A DNA stretch of 50,049 nt from Oscillospiraceae bacterium (lineage in GTDB: Bacteria; Bacillota; Clostridia; Oscillospirales; Ruminococcaceae). The first letter of the stretch is position 1. The number at the start of each line of letters is the position of its first letter. The position numbers were made by a program, and so were the translations under genes. Below, one piece after another: positions 17,584-27,223 of the stretch. The notes beneath the pieces were generated by a model that saw only the letters and a list, made by a program, of their open reading frames with translations, was not told the DNA's origin and made no database searches. The DNA is taken from positions 1 to 50,049 of the forward strand of contig JAJQBX010000014.1 of the NCBI GenBank assembly GCA_021203065.1, read 5' to 3'.

Positions 17584-18785
17584 TCAAGGCTGATTGAAAT
17601 GCCAACCTATACGCACTGCCTTGCTATCCCTAATATAAATCCTGTCAATCAGGCTGACAACAACGCTACGGGTGAGCGCTTGTATATTCTCATACTGCCT
17701 GAACTGTGCGAGCCAGCCCTGCTGATTCGACATTCCGCTTTCAATGCTGTTCCGGTCGCCGATGAGCTGAGAGATTACCGCCTGCGCCAAAAGAGATGAA
17801 CGCCATTCGCTCCCGAAGGGCTTCGGGTGTCGGTCTGCATTATTTCCTGAACCAAATCGAACTGAGCGGATGAAATAATCGCCTCGTGGGCGTTCTCCGT
17901 CCTTGACCACTCGCTTTTGTCCTTGAGCATGGTTTTCTTGACCTTGTGATTCGGGGTCGTGGTCTTTCCTTGGAGAAGCGTGCCGGTGTAAATCTCGTTC
18001 TTGAGAATCCGGTAGATTGCGACCGCACTCCATAGAGCCTGCGGCTTTGTTTGGAAGACGGTGCGTTGCTTCGAGCCTTTTGATTTTTTGTACTCGATAG
18101 GGGAGAGAACCCCGCTTCGGTTCAGCCTGTCCGCAATCTGTGCGGGAGACATCCCCTCAAGCTTCCACTTGAAGATGTCCTGAACGATTGGCGCAACGTC
18201 ACGGTCAACTATCAGATGATTCTTGTTCTCCGGGTCTCGCATATAGCCATAGACAACCCGACTTCCGACGAACTGACCGCTCCGCCTTTTTGCGTCGAGA
18301 TTGGTTCGCACTTTGATTGAAATATCCCGGCAATAGGAGTCGTTGATAAGATTCTTGAACGGCAGAACGAGGTCGTTTGCGCCCGAATCGGGGCGGGCGT
18401 TGTCGTAGCCGTCGTTAATCGCAATGAATCGAACGCCGAGCGTCGGGAAAATCTTCTGGAGATAGTTGCCGGAGTCGATATATTCACGCCCGAAACGTGA
18501 AAGATCCTTCACAACGATGCAGTCAATCTCTCCCGCCTTGACCGCTTCCATCATCATCCGGAACTGCGGACGTTCGAAGTTTGCGCCCGAATATCCGTCG
18601 TCGCAGTATTCCCGAATCACAGTTATCTCCGGGCATTTTTTGAGATATTCCAAAATAAGTAGCCTCTGGTTCGAGATACTGTCGCTCTCCTGTTTGCCGC
18701 CTTGGAATGCAAAATCGCCATCTTCCTTTGATAATCTCAGGTAGATGGCGGCTTTGTAATCTCTGTCAAGAGTTAATTTCAGCAT
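17584..18785 (-). pseudogene. Serine recombinase, frameshifted and internally deleted
   Basis: The start at 18785 follows AAAGG. The catalytic domain (AAIYLRLSKEDGD with the nucleophile serine, VVKDLSRFGREYI) and the recombinase domain (YGYMRDPENKNHLIVD, MSPAQIADRLNRSGV) are intact through QEIMQTDTR. The frame then ends at 17775. The family C-terminus (ALTRSVVVSLIDRIYI) resumes in a different frame and stops at 17584. The zinc-ribbon and coiled-coil segment, usually over 100 aa, is missing. This would have been the integrase of the mobilizable element to its right; it is probably now inactive. Confidence 0.85.
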
Positions 18786-18920
18786 AAATCGCCACACCTT
18801 TCTTTTTTCGTCGGAAAACTGAAAGGGCGGCGTTCCACTGATTTTGTCCACAATCATTATAACAGAACCGAGCGGAAAAGTCCAGCCTTTCTTTATAAGA
18901 ATCATTTTCCAGACGGCAAG

Positions 18921-19151
18921 TCAAAGACTCGCAATGAGGTTTATAAAATTGTCGTTGATGGTTTCCGGCGTGTCCGCATATGAAACCCTGACCACCGTGT
19001 CGCCGACCCTGAACATATAAGGGTTCTTGATCTGCTCGACATAGGATTTCATCCGCTCCTCCACCGGCTGTGAGCGGTCAATCCTGACATCCCTGATGTC
19101 CACCAAAGAATCAAGAAGCTCGCCCCGCTTCTCATCGGGCTTCATAGCCAT
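18921..19151 (-). CDS. Small conserved protein of integrative elements
   Basis: A 76-aa protein of the kind commonly found beside serine recombinases in Clostridia conjugative and mobilizable elements: LVDIRDVRIDRSQPVEERMKSYVEQIKNPYMFRVGDTVV is the recognisable core. No enzymatic motif. The start at 19151 has AAGGAG at a good spacing. It sits between the recombinase and the DnaC-like gene in the same direction. Function unknown. Confidence 0.7.
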   Translation of the reverse strand: MAMKPDEKRGELLDSLVDIRDVRIDRSQPVEERMKSYVEQIKNPYMFRVGDTVVRVSYADTPETINDNFINLIASL

Positions 19152-19220
19152 ATAATCAACTCCTTTTGGATTAGTTTGGGCAGGAGACTGGGGTTGTATT
19201 CGGAAAAATTTGGTTTTAAT

Positions 19221-20069
19221 CTATTCACCCAACACCTCAATAGCTTTCTGCATATTCGCCTTGCGGTTGACTTCCCTGAAATTCTGCCCCTTGAACTGAA
19301 CCGGAATGCACACCTCCAAGATGCGGTCGTAAATGCGCCGGTCGTCCAAGTCTGTTGCGGCTTTCATAGCAGAGAGAGTGATGTTGGTCGTTACAATCAT
19401 CGGCTTGCCTGTGAGAAGACGGCGGTTGACCACATCGAAGACGCATTCCTTGCCGAAGCTCGTGCTTCTCTCCGCTCCGAGGTCGTCAAGGATTAGAAGT
19501 TCGGGGCGCATCAACTGCTTCATAAAGTTCTCACGGTCATCCCCAAAGGTTCCCTGTATTCGGTTGACTATCCCGGACACTGCCAAAAACTTAACGGCGA
19601 CTGACCTCTCAATCAGAGCATTTGCAATGCACCCTGCGGCGTAGGACTTGCCCGTCCCGACATCTCCGAAAAGAAGAAGCCCGATGCCATTGTTTCTGAA
19701 AGCTTCCCATTTGTCCGAATAGCTCTTGGCTTTGGATAACTGCGGAGTCATAACTGCGGCGTTCTCAAATCGCCAATAAAAGGCGGGAATATCTTTGAAA
19801 GCCTCAGACCGTAGTTGAGATATACGCTCTATTCGCTCGGCTTCCTGTTGTTGGGCTTTATGTCGCGCCTCTTTTTCTGCGGCACATTTGCAGAGAACAG
19901 GATAACGGTCGGAACTACCGAAGTGAGACCCTTCCGGGAAGAACGCCTCCTTCGGCGTGTGGCACTTTCCGCAGTATTTCAGCCCGTCGGAAGCTATGTA
20001 GTCATCGGGCGAACTCTGCGCCTCGTTTGCTGTTTGCATAATGTCGGATAAAACAGAATCCATATTCAT
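19221..20069 (-). CDS. DnaC/IstB-like ATP-binding protein (replication loader)
   Basis: A 282-aa AAA+ protein. Cysteines C-x-x-C near residue 30 (YCGKCHTPKEAF) and again near 50 suggest a zinc-binding N-terminus. Walker A is LLLFGDVGTGKSYAAGCIAN, Walker B LLILDDLGAERST, with sensor VTTNITLSAM. Such proteins load helicase for element replication. The ATG at 20069 overlaps the upstream initiator stop as ATGA, indicating translational coupling. AAGGAG is seven bases from this start. Confidence 0.88.
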   Translation of the reverse strand: MNMDSVLSDIMQTANEAQSSPDDYIASDGLKYCGKCHTPKEAFFPEGSHFGSSDRYPVLCKCAAEKEARHKAQQQEAERIERISQLRSEAFKDIPAFYWRFENAAVMTPQLSKAKSYSDKWEAFRNNGIGLLLFGDVGTGKSYAAGCIANALIERSVAVKFLAVSGIVNRIQGTFGDDRENFMKQLMRPELLILDDLGAERSTSFGKECVFDVVNRRLLTGKPMIVTTNITLSAMKAATDLDDRRIYDRILEVCIPVQFKGQNFREVNRKANMQKAIEVLGE

Positions 20070-20776
20070 AAACATTCTCCTTGTTCGTAAGTAGTATTGT
20101 AATCGTAAGCCTTGCCGTTCTTCGGCTTGCTGTCTTCGTCGAGCCATTTGCGAATGGTGACGTAGTGATTCGCATAATGTCTGCCGCTTGATGCCATGTA
20201 AGTGGACAGACGGTTGATGTATTCCGAATACCTGTCGGGATATTCGGCTTTGAGCTTGTCCATCTCGTTACCTGAAAGAAAAACATTCTGGTAGCAACCG
20301 TATTGGGAGCGGCTCTCTCCTCTGTCTTTCTTATTACGGTCTATATACTCAGTTTCATTATTACTTGAGGGTAGATTTTGCCCTTCCTGAAGGGTAATTT
20401 CTTTCCCGTCCGTGGGGTAGAATTTACCCGCCGGTTGGGTAGTTATTTGCACCACATCGGGAAGCTTTAAGTAGATGAGGTTCGCCCGATTCAGCCCTTG
20501 CCGTACTCGTGACAATAACCCTGCATTTTCAAGCTCGTTAAGAGCATTCTTGACCGTCTTTTCGCTCCGGTTTAAATCCTCGGCAAGCTCCTTGATGGGA
20601 TAAACAACGTAAACGCTTCCGTCTTCCGAAACCCAACCGGATTTTTGCGAAAGCATGGTGCGGCTCAGAAGTAAACCATACAAGAGCTTTGCATTTATGG
20701 AATACTCACCCGCAACAATGAACCGTGGCAGAGGTATGAACGGAGGCAGAGCGGTGTCCTTCTTGAAATATGTCAT
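20066..20776 (-). CDS. Replication initiator A-like protein (RepA N-terminal family)
   Basis: The 236-aa protein opens with the RepA_N signature (FKKDTALPPFIPLPRFIV, AKLLYGLLLSRTMLS) and a winged helix (IKELAEDLNRSEKTVKNALNELENAGLLSRVRQG). The C-terminal part resembles the domain of integrative-element initiators that contacts the DnaC-like partner. With the next gene it makes a replication pair, showing the element can replicate autonomously for a time. Coupled to dnaC by ATGA. Confidence 0.88.
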   Translation of the reverse strand: MTYFKKDTALPPFIPLPRFIVAGEYSINAKLLYGLLLSRTMLSQKSGWVSEDGSVYVVYPIKELAEDLNRSEKTVKNALNELENAGLLSRVRQGLNRANLIYLKLPDVVQITTQPAGKFYPTDGKEITLQEGQNLPSSNNETEYIDRNKKDRGESRSQYGCYQNVFLSGNEMDKLKAEYPDRYSEYINRLSTYMASSGRHYANHYVTIRKWLDEDSKPKNGKAYDYNTTYEQGECL

Positions 20777-20790
20777 TTGTCACGTCCTCT

Positions 20791-22392
20791 CTACCACAGA
20801 ATCTCTTCTTGCCGTGTCTTTTTAACTTCCTTTTCTTCCTGCGGCTTCAAAATCGCATCCACATTAGCGCAAACCGTTTTCAATTTCTGCGTGTAATCGT
20901 ACAGGTAATTGTAAGTGTTCTGCTTTGCGTCCCTTCGGATAGTCAGACTTTGCTTTTCTTGTTGCAACGTCTTCATCGAAGGAATCTTGCCGTCAGGATA
21001 ACGATTTTTCAGGAACCTCACGGCATTCTCGTAAACCGCAATCTCCGACGAATGCGCTTCACGAAACTTCTTCTTGTTTCTCGCATTCAGCATCTCGCCG
21101 AAAACTTTTTTGTTTGAGAGATACTGCCCCGTGTAACGGATAACCTCGTTGATGTCCTTCAGCTTGTCCTCGATTTCTCGAAGCTCTTTCTTCGCCTCGA
21201 TTCTTTTGGAAAGAATCTCGTCGTAAGAGTTCTGGAGAGCTTCCCTCGTATCGAAGCCGTTTTGCTGAACATAAACGACAGTCTGCGCCATCTGCTTCAG
21301 GTTCGTAAGTTTAACTTTTTGCGCATATGCTCGGCTCTGCTGAGCCTTGACGTTGTCCTGTAAGTCAACGACCAATCGCAAATCGGATTTCAGGAAGAAT
21401 ACTTCGACATAGTCGGGTGGCGAATCTCCGAAAATTGGATCAATCCAAACTTTGTTTGCGTTCTCCTCAAACAGCTTCATCAGATGCTCTTTGCCGTAGT
21501 TCGTCCCTAAAGCACGCTCCGTTATGTTCTTGTTTCTATCAGGGTGGAGATAAGAGTAGCGGGATTTTTTATCCGTGACCTGAATCGAATACTTTTCCGA
21601 AAGAGCTTTCTGGAATTCTTCAAATGAGCGTGATGTTTTGGAGACATCCGCAATCGCATCTCTGAGAAATTGCTTTTGCGTCTGGAAGACAGTATTTGCC
21701 GGAGTGAGACCAAATTCGATTACTTCTTCATTCTTCTTGTCAAGCTCAGCCTGTCCTTGTTGCTTCGCCCAATACTCTCGCTCAGAGATTTTGTTTTCGG
21801 ACGGAGTGAGCAAGTCAACTTGATGAAGTCCTTCTCGCTCGCAAATCTCCATCAGAGATTTCTGCATATGTGTGAGCAAGCTTCTCGTCTGATGGTGCTT
21901 AAACCCGGCTTTGCAATCGCAAGGTCTCTCCGTAAACTCTTGAGGCTCGATGTCAAATTTGCGGAGACTATTTAGAACAATATGCACATGAATATTGCCA
22001 CTGCCGTTGTGTCCGTCCATATGAGTACAAACCAAAGTCTGATGACCGGGAAAATTCTTTTTTGCAAACTCCATGCCGAGCGACTGCGCTTTCTCACCAG
22101 TCAGTCCGCATTCGGATTGGTCAAGCGGGTCGAAGCTGATGATGTAGTGGTGCGCCTTTATTTCGTCCGGTTTCTGATTCTTGCGGAATTGCTCGTTAAG
22201 CTCTCGGCACTCTTCGGCATAGGTGAATGGGTCGCAGTTGATGCCGTCGAGGATGTAGTCCCGCCTTCGCACCATGTTCCCGATTTCATCAAGAACCGGC
22301 TTCATCGTGAATCCGTCATGCTCGAACAAGAGATAAGTGAGGGCATCGCCATAATTGGCGTTTTTACTTGTAGCGTGCTTTAAGATTGCCAT
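20791..22392 (-). CDS. Relaxase / mobilization nuclease
   Basis: A 533-aa relaxase of the PF03432 type. AHHYIISFDP and THMDGHNGSGNIHVHIVLNS give the three-histidine metal site (HxH in IHVHIV). The N-terminal AILKHATSKNANYGDALTYL contains the candidate nicking tyrosine. The C-terminal half is coiled-coil-rich. It nicks oriT and is carried to the recipient by a host conjugation system; no type IV secretion genes are in this window, so the element is mobilizable, not self-transmissible. Its start overlaps mobC by 29 bp. Confidence 0.92.
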   Translation of the reverse strand: MAILKHATSKNANYGDALTYLLFEHDGFTMKPVLDEIGNMVRRRDYILDGINCDPFTYAEECRELNEQFRKNQKPDEIKAHHYIISFDPLDQSECGLTGEKAQSLGMEFAKKNFPGHQTLVCTHMDGHNGSGNIHVHIVLNSLRKFDIEPQEFTERPCDCKAGFKHHQTRSLLTHMQKSLMEICEREGLHQVDLLTPSENKISEREYWAKQQGQAELDKKNEEVIEFGLTPANTVFQTQKQFLRDAIADVSKTSRSFEEFQKALSEKYSIQVTDKKSRYSYLHPDRNKNITERALGTNYGKEHLMKLFEENANKVWIDPIFGDSPPDYVEVFFLKSDLRLVVDLQDNVKAQQSRAYAQKVKLTNLKQMAQTVVYVQQNGFDTREALQNSYDEILSKRIEAKKELREIEDKLKDINEVIRYTGQYLSNKKVFGEMLNARNKKKFREAHSSEIAVYENAVRFLKNRYPDGKIPSMKTLQQEKQSLTIRRDAKQNTYNYLYDYTQKLKTVCANVDAILKPQEEKEVKKTRQEEILW

Positions 22393-22768
22393 GGACTTCG
22401 TTCACCATCCCCGTCACGTCAAGCTGAATTTTGAGAACAGCATCAAGAGCTTTTTCCAACTCGGCGGTAACTCTCTGCGAGTGCAGACCTCCCATGTTGA
22501 AATGCTTCGCAATCTGATTGATGTTGCTTGCGATGTTGCTGAGAAGCAGGCTGATGCGTTTCATTTCCTCCCGAATGTCCGGGAACTTGGCAACAATCTC
22601 GTGGGTGATAGTGAGTTTCCCACCGAAAATAGCTTTTCGCATATACTCGGACATACCAACGCCCGCCCTCTCCGACATCTTTTTGATCACCTCGTACTCC
22701 ACGTCCGTCAAGCGAAACGCAACCCGGTGCGAGTGAACTAAGTCCGCATCTTCTTTTGGTCTTGCCAT
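22364..22768 (-). CDS. mobC: MobC-like relaxosome accessory protein
   Basis: A 134-aa protein with an N-terminal ribbon-helix-helix-like part (SHRVAFRLTDVEYEVIKKMSERAGVGMSEYMRKAIF) and the MobC C-terminal helix LLSNIASNINQIAKHFN. It assists the relaxase at oriT. The start at 22768 is chosen for GAGGTG ten bases upstream; a longer frame starts at 22840 without one. Downstream relaxase overlaps it. Confidence 0.88.
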   Translation of the reverse strand: MARPKEDADLVHSHRVAFRLTDVEYEVIKKMSERAGVGMSEYMRKAIFGGKLTITHEIVAKFPDIREEMKRISLLLSNIASNINQIAKHFNMGGLHSQRVTAELEKALDAVLKIQLDVTGMVNEVHGNLKARYK

Positions 22769-22843
22769 AATCGCTTTCACCTCTTTCGTTTTGCCACCGG
22801 CAACCGGCTCGCCGCTGTGACTATTTTTAATAGGAACCAATCA

Positions 22844-22896
22844 GCAAAACTTTTCAGTTTTGCGTTAGTCGAGGGTATGGGAAATCGAAATTCCCA
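22844..22896. other. Candidate oriT hairpins upstream of mobC
   Basis: Two perfect small hairpins lie just upstream of mobC: GCAAAACT/AGTTTTGC with loop TTTC (22844-22863), and TGGGAA/TTCCCA (22878-22896). oriT sites of mobilizable elements are usually next to mobC and contain such inverted repeats. The nick site is not identifiable by eye. Confidence 0.4.
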
Positions 22897-22970
22897 TCAA
22901 GATGTCAGGGTAGCAGTTCTCAGAATTGAGTTACTGTTCGACCGGGCGTATCTTGCTTTGGTTTCTTTTG

Positions 22971-23160
22971 CCCTTCACTAACACAGACAAGGGAAGGGGT
23001 TCGACAAGTCGTTTTTGAAATTTTCAAAAAATTTTTGGAGCTTGCGTTTTGTCCCCTCACTAATACTGAAAAAACAGGGGTCCTGACAAGCTGTTTTTCA
23101 AAAAATTTGCCCCTCACTAATACAGATTTCAGATGCCTCTGGACAAGCTGGTTTGAAAAA
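22971..23160. repeat. Three direct repeats, two-box units with fixed 32-bp phasing
   Basis: Box 1 CCCYTCACTAAYAC starts at 22971, 23053 and 23110. Box 2 GACAAGYYG plus a T-run starts at 23003, 23085 and 23142. The box 1 to box 2 distance is exactly 32 bp in each copy. Copies are spaced 82 and 57 bp apart. They lie between mobC and hsdM and may be iterons, relaxase/recombinase binding sites, or small regulatory RNAs. No open reading frame explains the conservation. Confidence 0.8.
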
Positions 23161-23194
23161 TTCTTTGAAAAAATTTCGGCGCAGATAAAATAAT

Positions 23195-23257
23195 GCCTTT
23201 GAGGTCATGAACATAAAACCTCAAAGGCTTGATTTGTTTTCAGCGGTGTTGTATAAT
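23195..23257 (+). promoter_or_regulatory. hsdM promoter overlapped by an 11-bp inverted repeat
   Basis: GCCTTTGAGGT (23195-23205) and ACCTCAAAGGC (23218-23228) form a perfect stem directly before TTGATT (23229-23234), 17-bp spacer, TATAAT (23252-23257). The stem may be a terminator for DNA to the left or a repressor site for the restriction-modification operon. Confidence 0.65.
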
Positions 23258-23318
23258 ATTTTGTGAACAGTTTTACACATTGGGTGGAATCCAAAGAAGA
23301 ATAAACGGAGGTCTGATT

Positions 23319-24878
23319 ATGGCGACAGATAACAACAAGGAACGTGATGAACTTCATCGCGCGATATGGGCGATAGCCGATGAACTGCGTGGAGCGGTTG
23401 ACGGATGGGACTTCAAGAACTATGTTCTCGGAGCGATGTTCTATCGCTACATTTCAGAAAATCTCACTGCTTACATAAACGAGGGCGAGATTGAAGCCGG
23501 TAACCCCGACTTTGATTATGCAAAGATGCCTGACGACGAAGCCGAGGTTGCAAGAAAGGACCTCGTCGAATCAAAAGGCTTCTTCATGTTGCCGGGCGAA
23601 CTTTTCTGCAATGTCAGGGCGAATGCGGCTAATGATGAGAACCTCAACGAAACTCTCGAGAAAGTCTTCCGCAACATTGAAGAATCGGCGAAGGGCACCG
23701 ATTCGGAAAACAGCTTTGCCGGACTTTTTGACGACTTTGACGTCAACAGCAACAAGCTTGGCAACACCGTCGCCAAGAGGAACGAAAGGCTCAAAAAGCT
23801 TCTTGACGGCGTCGCCGCCATGAATCTCGGCTCGGTGAAAGACCACAACATCGACGCTTTCGGCGATGCCTATGAATATCTCATGACCATGTACGCTTCG
23901 AATGCTGGAAAATCCGGCGGCGAGTTCTTCACTCCCGCTGATGTTTCCGAGCTCCTGACCCGTCTCGGCACGGTTGGAAAGAAGACCGTCAACAAGGTCT
24001 ATGACCCTGCGTGCGGCTCCGGCTCGCTCCTTCTGAAAGCGGAAAAGGTTCTTGGCAAGGACGCCGTTCAGGTCGGGTTCTACGGTCAGGAAATCAACAT
24101 CACCACCTACAACCTCTGCCGCATCAATATGTTTTTACATGATGTCGGCTTCGACAAGTTCGACATCGCTTGCGACGACACTCTGACTCACCCGCAGCAT
24201 TGGGACGATGAGCCGTTCGATCTTATTGTCTCGAATCCGCCCTATTCCATCAAGTGGGAGGGCGACGAGAATCCTCTTCTCATCAACGACCCCCGATTTT
24301 CGCCTGCCGGAGTTCTTGCGCCCAAGAGCAAGGCGGACCTTGCCTTCATCATGCACAGCCTTTCATGGCTCTCATCAAGCGGAACTGCCGCCATCGTCTG
24401 CTTCCCCGGCATCATGTATCGTGGCGGAGCCGAGAAGAAAATCCGCCAGTATCTCATTGACAACAACTTCGTCGACTGCGTGATTCAGCTTCCCGCAAAC
24501 CTCTTCTTCGGCACGTCCATCGCCACCTGCATCATGGTTCTGAAGAAGAACAAGGTTGACAACAACACGCTTTTCATCGACGCCTCGAACGAGTTCATCA
24601 AAGTCACGAACAACAACCGCCTCACCGACGACAACATAGAGCATATAGTCAGCGCATTCACCGAGCGCAAGGACAAGGAGTATTTCTGCCATCTTGCTTC
24701 CTACGACGAGGTCAAGGACAACGATTACAACCTTTCAGCTTCTACATATGTAGAAGCGGAGGACACCCGGGAAAAAGTGGACATCGTGAAGCTTAATGCA
24801 GAGATAGAAGAAATAGTGGCTCGTGAGCAAGTCTTGCGGGATGAAATCAACAAGATTATAACAGAAATCGAGGTGTGA
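23319..24878 (+). CDS. hsdM: Type I restriction-modification methyltransferase subunit HsdM
   Basis: A 519-aa N6-adenine methyltransferase subunit. It has the HsdM N-terminal helical domain (WAIADELRGAVDGWDFKNYVLGAMFYRYISENL), FTPADVSELL, the SAM motif YDPACGSGSLLLKAEKVLG and catalytic NPPY in IVSNPPYSIKWEG. ATG 23319 has ACGGAGG upstream; a longer frame to 23229 would begin within the promoter. It starts the operon hsdM-rhuM-hsdS-hsdR. Codon usage is GC-richer than hsdS, a mosaic pattern. Confidence 0.95.
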   Translation: MATDNNKERDELHRAIWAIADELRGAVDGWDFKNYVLGAMFYRYISENLTAYINEGEIEAGNPDFDYAKMPDDEAEVARKDLVESKGFFMLPGELFCNVRANAANDENLNETLEKVFRNIEESAKGTDSENSFAGLFDDFDVNSNKLGNTVAKRNERLKKLLDGVAAMNLGSVKDHNIDAFGDAYEYLMTMYASNAGKSGGEFFTPADVSELLTRLGTVGKKTVNKVYDPACGSGSLLLKAEKVLGKDAVQVGFYGQEINITTYNLCRINMFLHDVGFDKFDIACDDTLTHPQHWDDEPFDLIVSNPPYSIKWEGDENPLLINDPRFSPAGVLAPKSKADLAFIMHSLSWLSSSGTAAIVCFPGIMYRGGAEKKIRQYLIDNNFVDCVIQLPANLFFGTSIATCIMVLKKNKVDNNTLFIDASNEFIKVTNNNRLTDDNIEHIVSAFTERKDKEYFCHLASYDEVKDNDYNLSASTYVEAEDTREKVDIVKLNAEIEEIVAREQVLRDEINKIITEIEV

Positions 24879-24880
24879 GT

Positions 24881-25414
24881 ATGGCGGACAATAAAAATGA
24901 AATTTCAATCCGCAGTTCTGCGGCGGAATATCTGACGTTTGTTGCCTCGACAGGCGACAGTGACGAAAGCATTGAAATGCGGTATGAAGACGAGAATATC
25001 TGGCTGACACAGAAGATGATGGCGGCACTATATAGTGTCACGGTTCCCGCCATCAACCAACATATCAAAAAAATCTACGAAGACCAAGAGCTTGCTCCTG
25101 AGTCAACTATTAAGAAATACTTAATAGTTCAAGACGAAGGTGGCAGGAAGGTTTCCAGAAATACAGACCACTATAACTTGCAGATGATAATAGCCGTCGG
25201 CTTCAAGGTGAATAACGAGCGTGCGGTTCAGTTCCGCAAGTGGGCAAATTCTATCGTCAAGGATTACACAATTCAGGGTTGGGTAATGGACGAGGAGCTT
25301 GCCAAGCAACACGCATTGAGCGAATTTGAAAAGTACAGAGTTGTGCAGGACAGGCTCTACGAGAGCGACTTTGACCGTTTTATTGAGGAGTGCAAAGAAG
25401 ATGACCAACCTTGA
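24881..25414 (+). CDS. RhuM-like protein, shortened
   Basis: A 177-aa member of the virulence protein RhuM family often found between hsdM and hsdS. The N-terminal part is complete: IRSSAAEYLTF, WLTQKMMAALYSVTVPAINQHIKKIYEDQEL and the KDYTIQGWVMDEE turn. The C-terminal YRVVQDRLYESDFDRF is also there, but the ~150 aa normally between them (full-length family members exceed 300 aa) are absent. The frame is kept, so this is an in-frame internal deletion or a short subfamily. It overlaps hsdS by 14 bp. Confidence 0.75.
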   Translation: MADNKNEISIRSSAAEYLTFVASTGDSDESIEMRYEDENIWLTQKMMAALYSVTVPAINQHIKKIYEDQELAPESTIKKYLIVQDEGGRKVSRNTDHYNLQMIIAVGFKVNNERAVQFRKWANSIVKDYTIQGWVMDEELAKQHALSEFEKYRVVQDRLYESDFDRFIEECKEDDQP

Positions 25415-26120
25415 CCAGCTACTAAAAGACCTTTGCCCGGAGGGGGTAGAGTATAGGAAATTAAATACAATATGCGAAATCTATGATGGCACGCATACCA
25501 CACCTAACTATACAGACAGTGGTGTTCCTTTTGTAAGCGTTGAAAATATAAATGATTTGTATGGAACGAAGAAATATATTTCCGAGAGCGACTACAAAAA
25601 ATATAAAATCAAGCCTCAAATCGGTGACGTGTTTATGACACGTATTGGCTCTATAGGAACATGTGCCGTTGTGGATAGAAATGATGATCTTGCTTATTAC
25701 GTATCTCTTGCTTTACTCAGACCTAATCCAGAAATCATCAACAGCAGGTTTCTAAAGTATGCCATTGAAAGCAAACAGGGAAGAAAAGAATTAAGAAAAA
25801 GGACGCTTATTAACGCCGTTCCTATAAAAATTAATAAGGATGACATTGGCTTGATAATAATCTCCGTCCCTCCCCTCGAAATCCAGCGTGAAATTGTCCG
25901 AATATTAGACAATTTCACGGAGCTAGAAGCGAGGAAGAAGCAGTATGAGTACTATAGAGACCAGCTACTGACTTTTGAACCCTTAGCGGGGGGAACTGCG
26001 TTGACGTTCGGTGGGTCAAGCTCGCTGAAATCGCAGACATTGGAACCGGCAGTAGTAATACTGACGAAGGGCTTGAAGAAGGTGTATATCCGTTCTATGT
26101 TCGTTCTCCTGAACCATTAA
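25401..26120 (+). CDS. hsdS: Type I specificity protein HsdS, first target-recognition half
   Basis: ATG 25401 opens a specificity gene: LDQLLKDLCPEGVEYRKL, one target-recognition domain (about residues 20-170) and the conserved spacer helix IVRILDNFTELEARKKQYEYYRDQLLTF ending near 25975. After the G6 tract at 25988-25993 the frame runs into unrelated sequence and stops at 26120. The true second half lies in another frame. As it stands the product is a half-size HsdS with a nonsense tail of about 45 aa; half-subunits can dimerise in some systems. Confidence 0.85.
   Translation: MTNLDQLLKDLCPEGVEYRKLNTICEIYDGTHTTPNYTDSGVPFVSVENINDLYGTKKYISESDYKKYKIKPQIGDVFMTRIGSIGTCAVVDRNDDLAYYVSLALLRPNPEIINSRFLKYAIESKQGRKELRKRTLINAVPIKINKDDIGLIIISVPPLEIQREIVRILDNFTELEARKKQYEYYRDQLLTFEPLAGGTALTFGGSSSLKSQTLEPAVVILTKGLKKVYIRSMFVLLNH
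25988..25993 (+). repeat. G6 tract at the junction of hsdS halves 1 and 2
   Basis: GGGGGG lies exactly where the reading frame must change by one base to join recognition domain 1 to domain 2. A G7 state would read continuous HsdS. Confidence 0.6.
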
Positions 26121-26552
26121 GAAAGAATGAGTACGAATATGATGAAACAGCCATTATAACAGCCGGAGACGGTGTTGGCGTTGGCAAAGTATATCACTAT
26201 GTTGAGGGAAAATATGCTTTGCACCAAAGAGCCTATCGGATTCATATCAACACGCCTGAAGTCATGCCGAAATATTATTATCATTACATGAAGTCGGCAT
26301 TTCTTCCGTACATACAAAAAACCATGTATCAAGGCTCTGTTGCTTCGATTCGCAGACCAATGCTGAATGAGTTTCCTGTGCCTGTTCCGTCACTTGATGT
26401 TCAAGAGCGTCTTGTCAATGTCCTCGATAACTTCGATGCTATTTGCTCTGACCTGAACATCGGTCTACCGGCAGAAATAGAAGCTCGCAAAAAACAATAT
26501 GAATTTTATAGAGATTGCCTCTTGACATTCGACATCAAGTCTGCGACAATCT

Positions 26553-27221
<669 letters not shown>

Positions 27222-27223
27222 GT

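Noticed and set aside
17521-17799. 92-aa frame beside the methyltransferase pseudogene
   Set aside because: From 17584 on it is the complement of the recombinase C-terminus. Only the first ~20 codons may be real, listed as a finding.
22971-23160. CRISPR array
   Set aside because: Only three copies, repeats are interrupted and degenerate, spacing is irregular and no cas genes are present.
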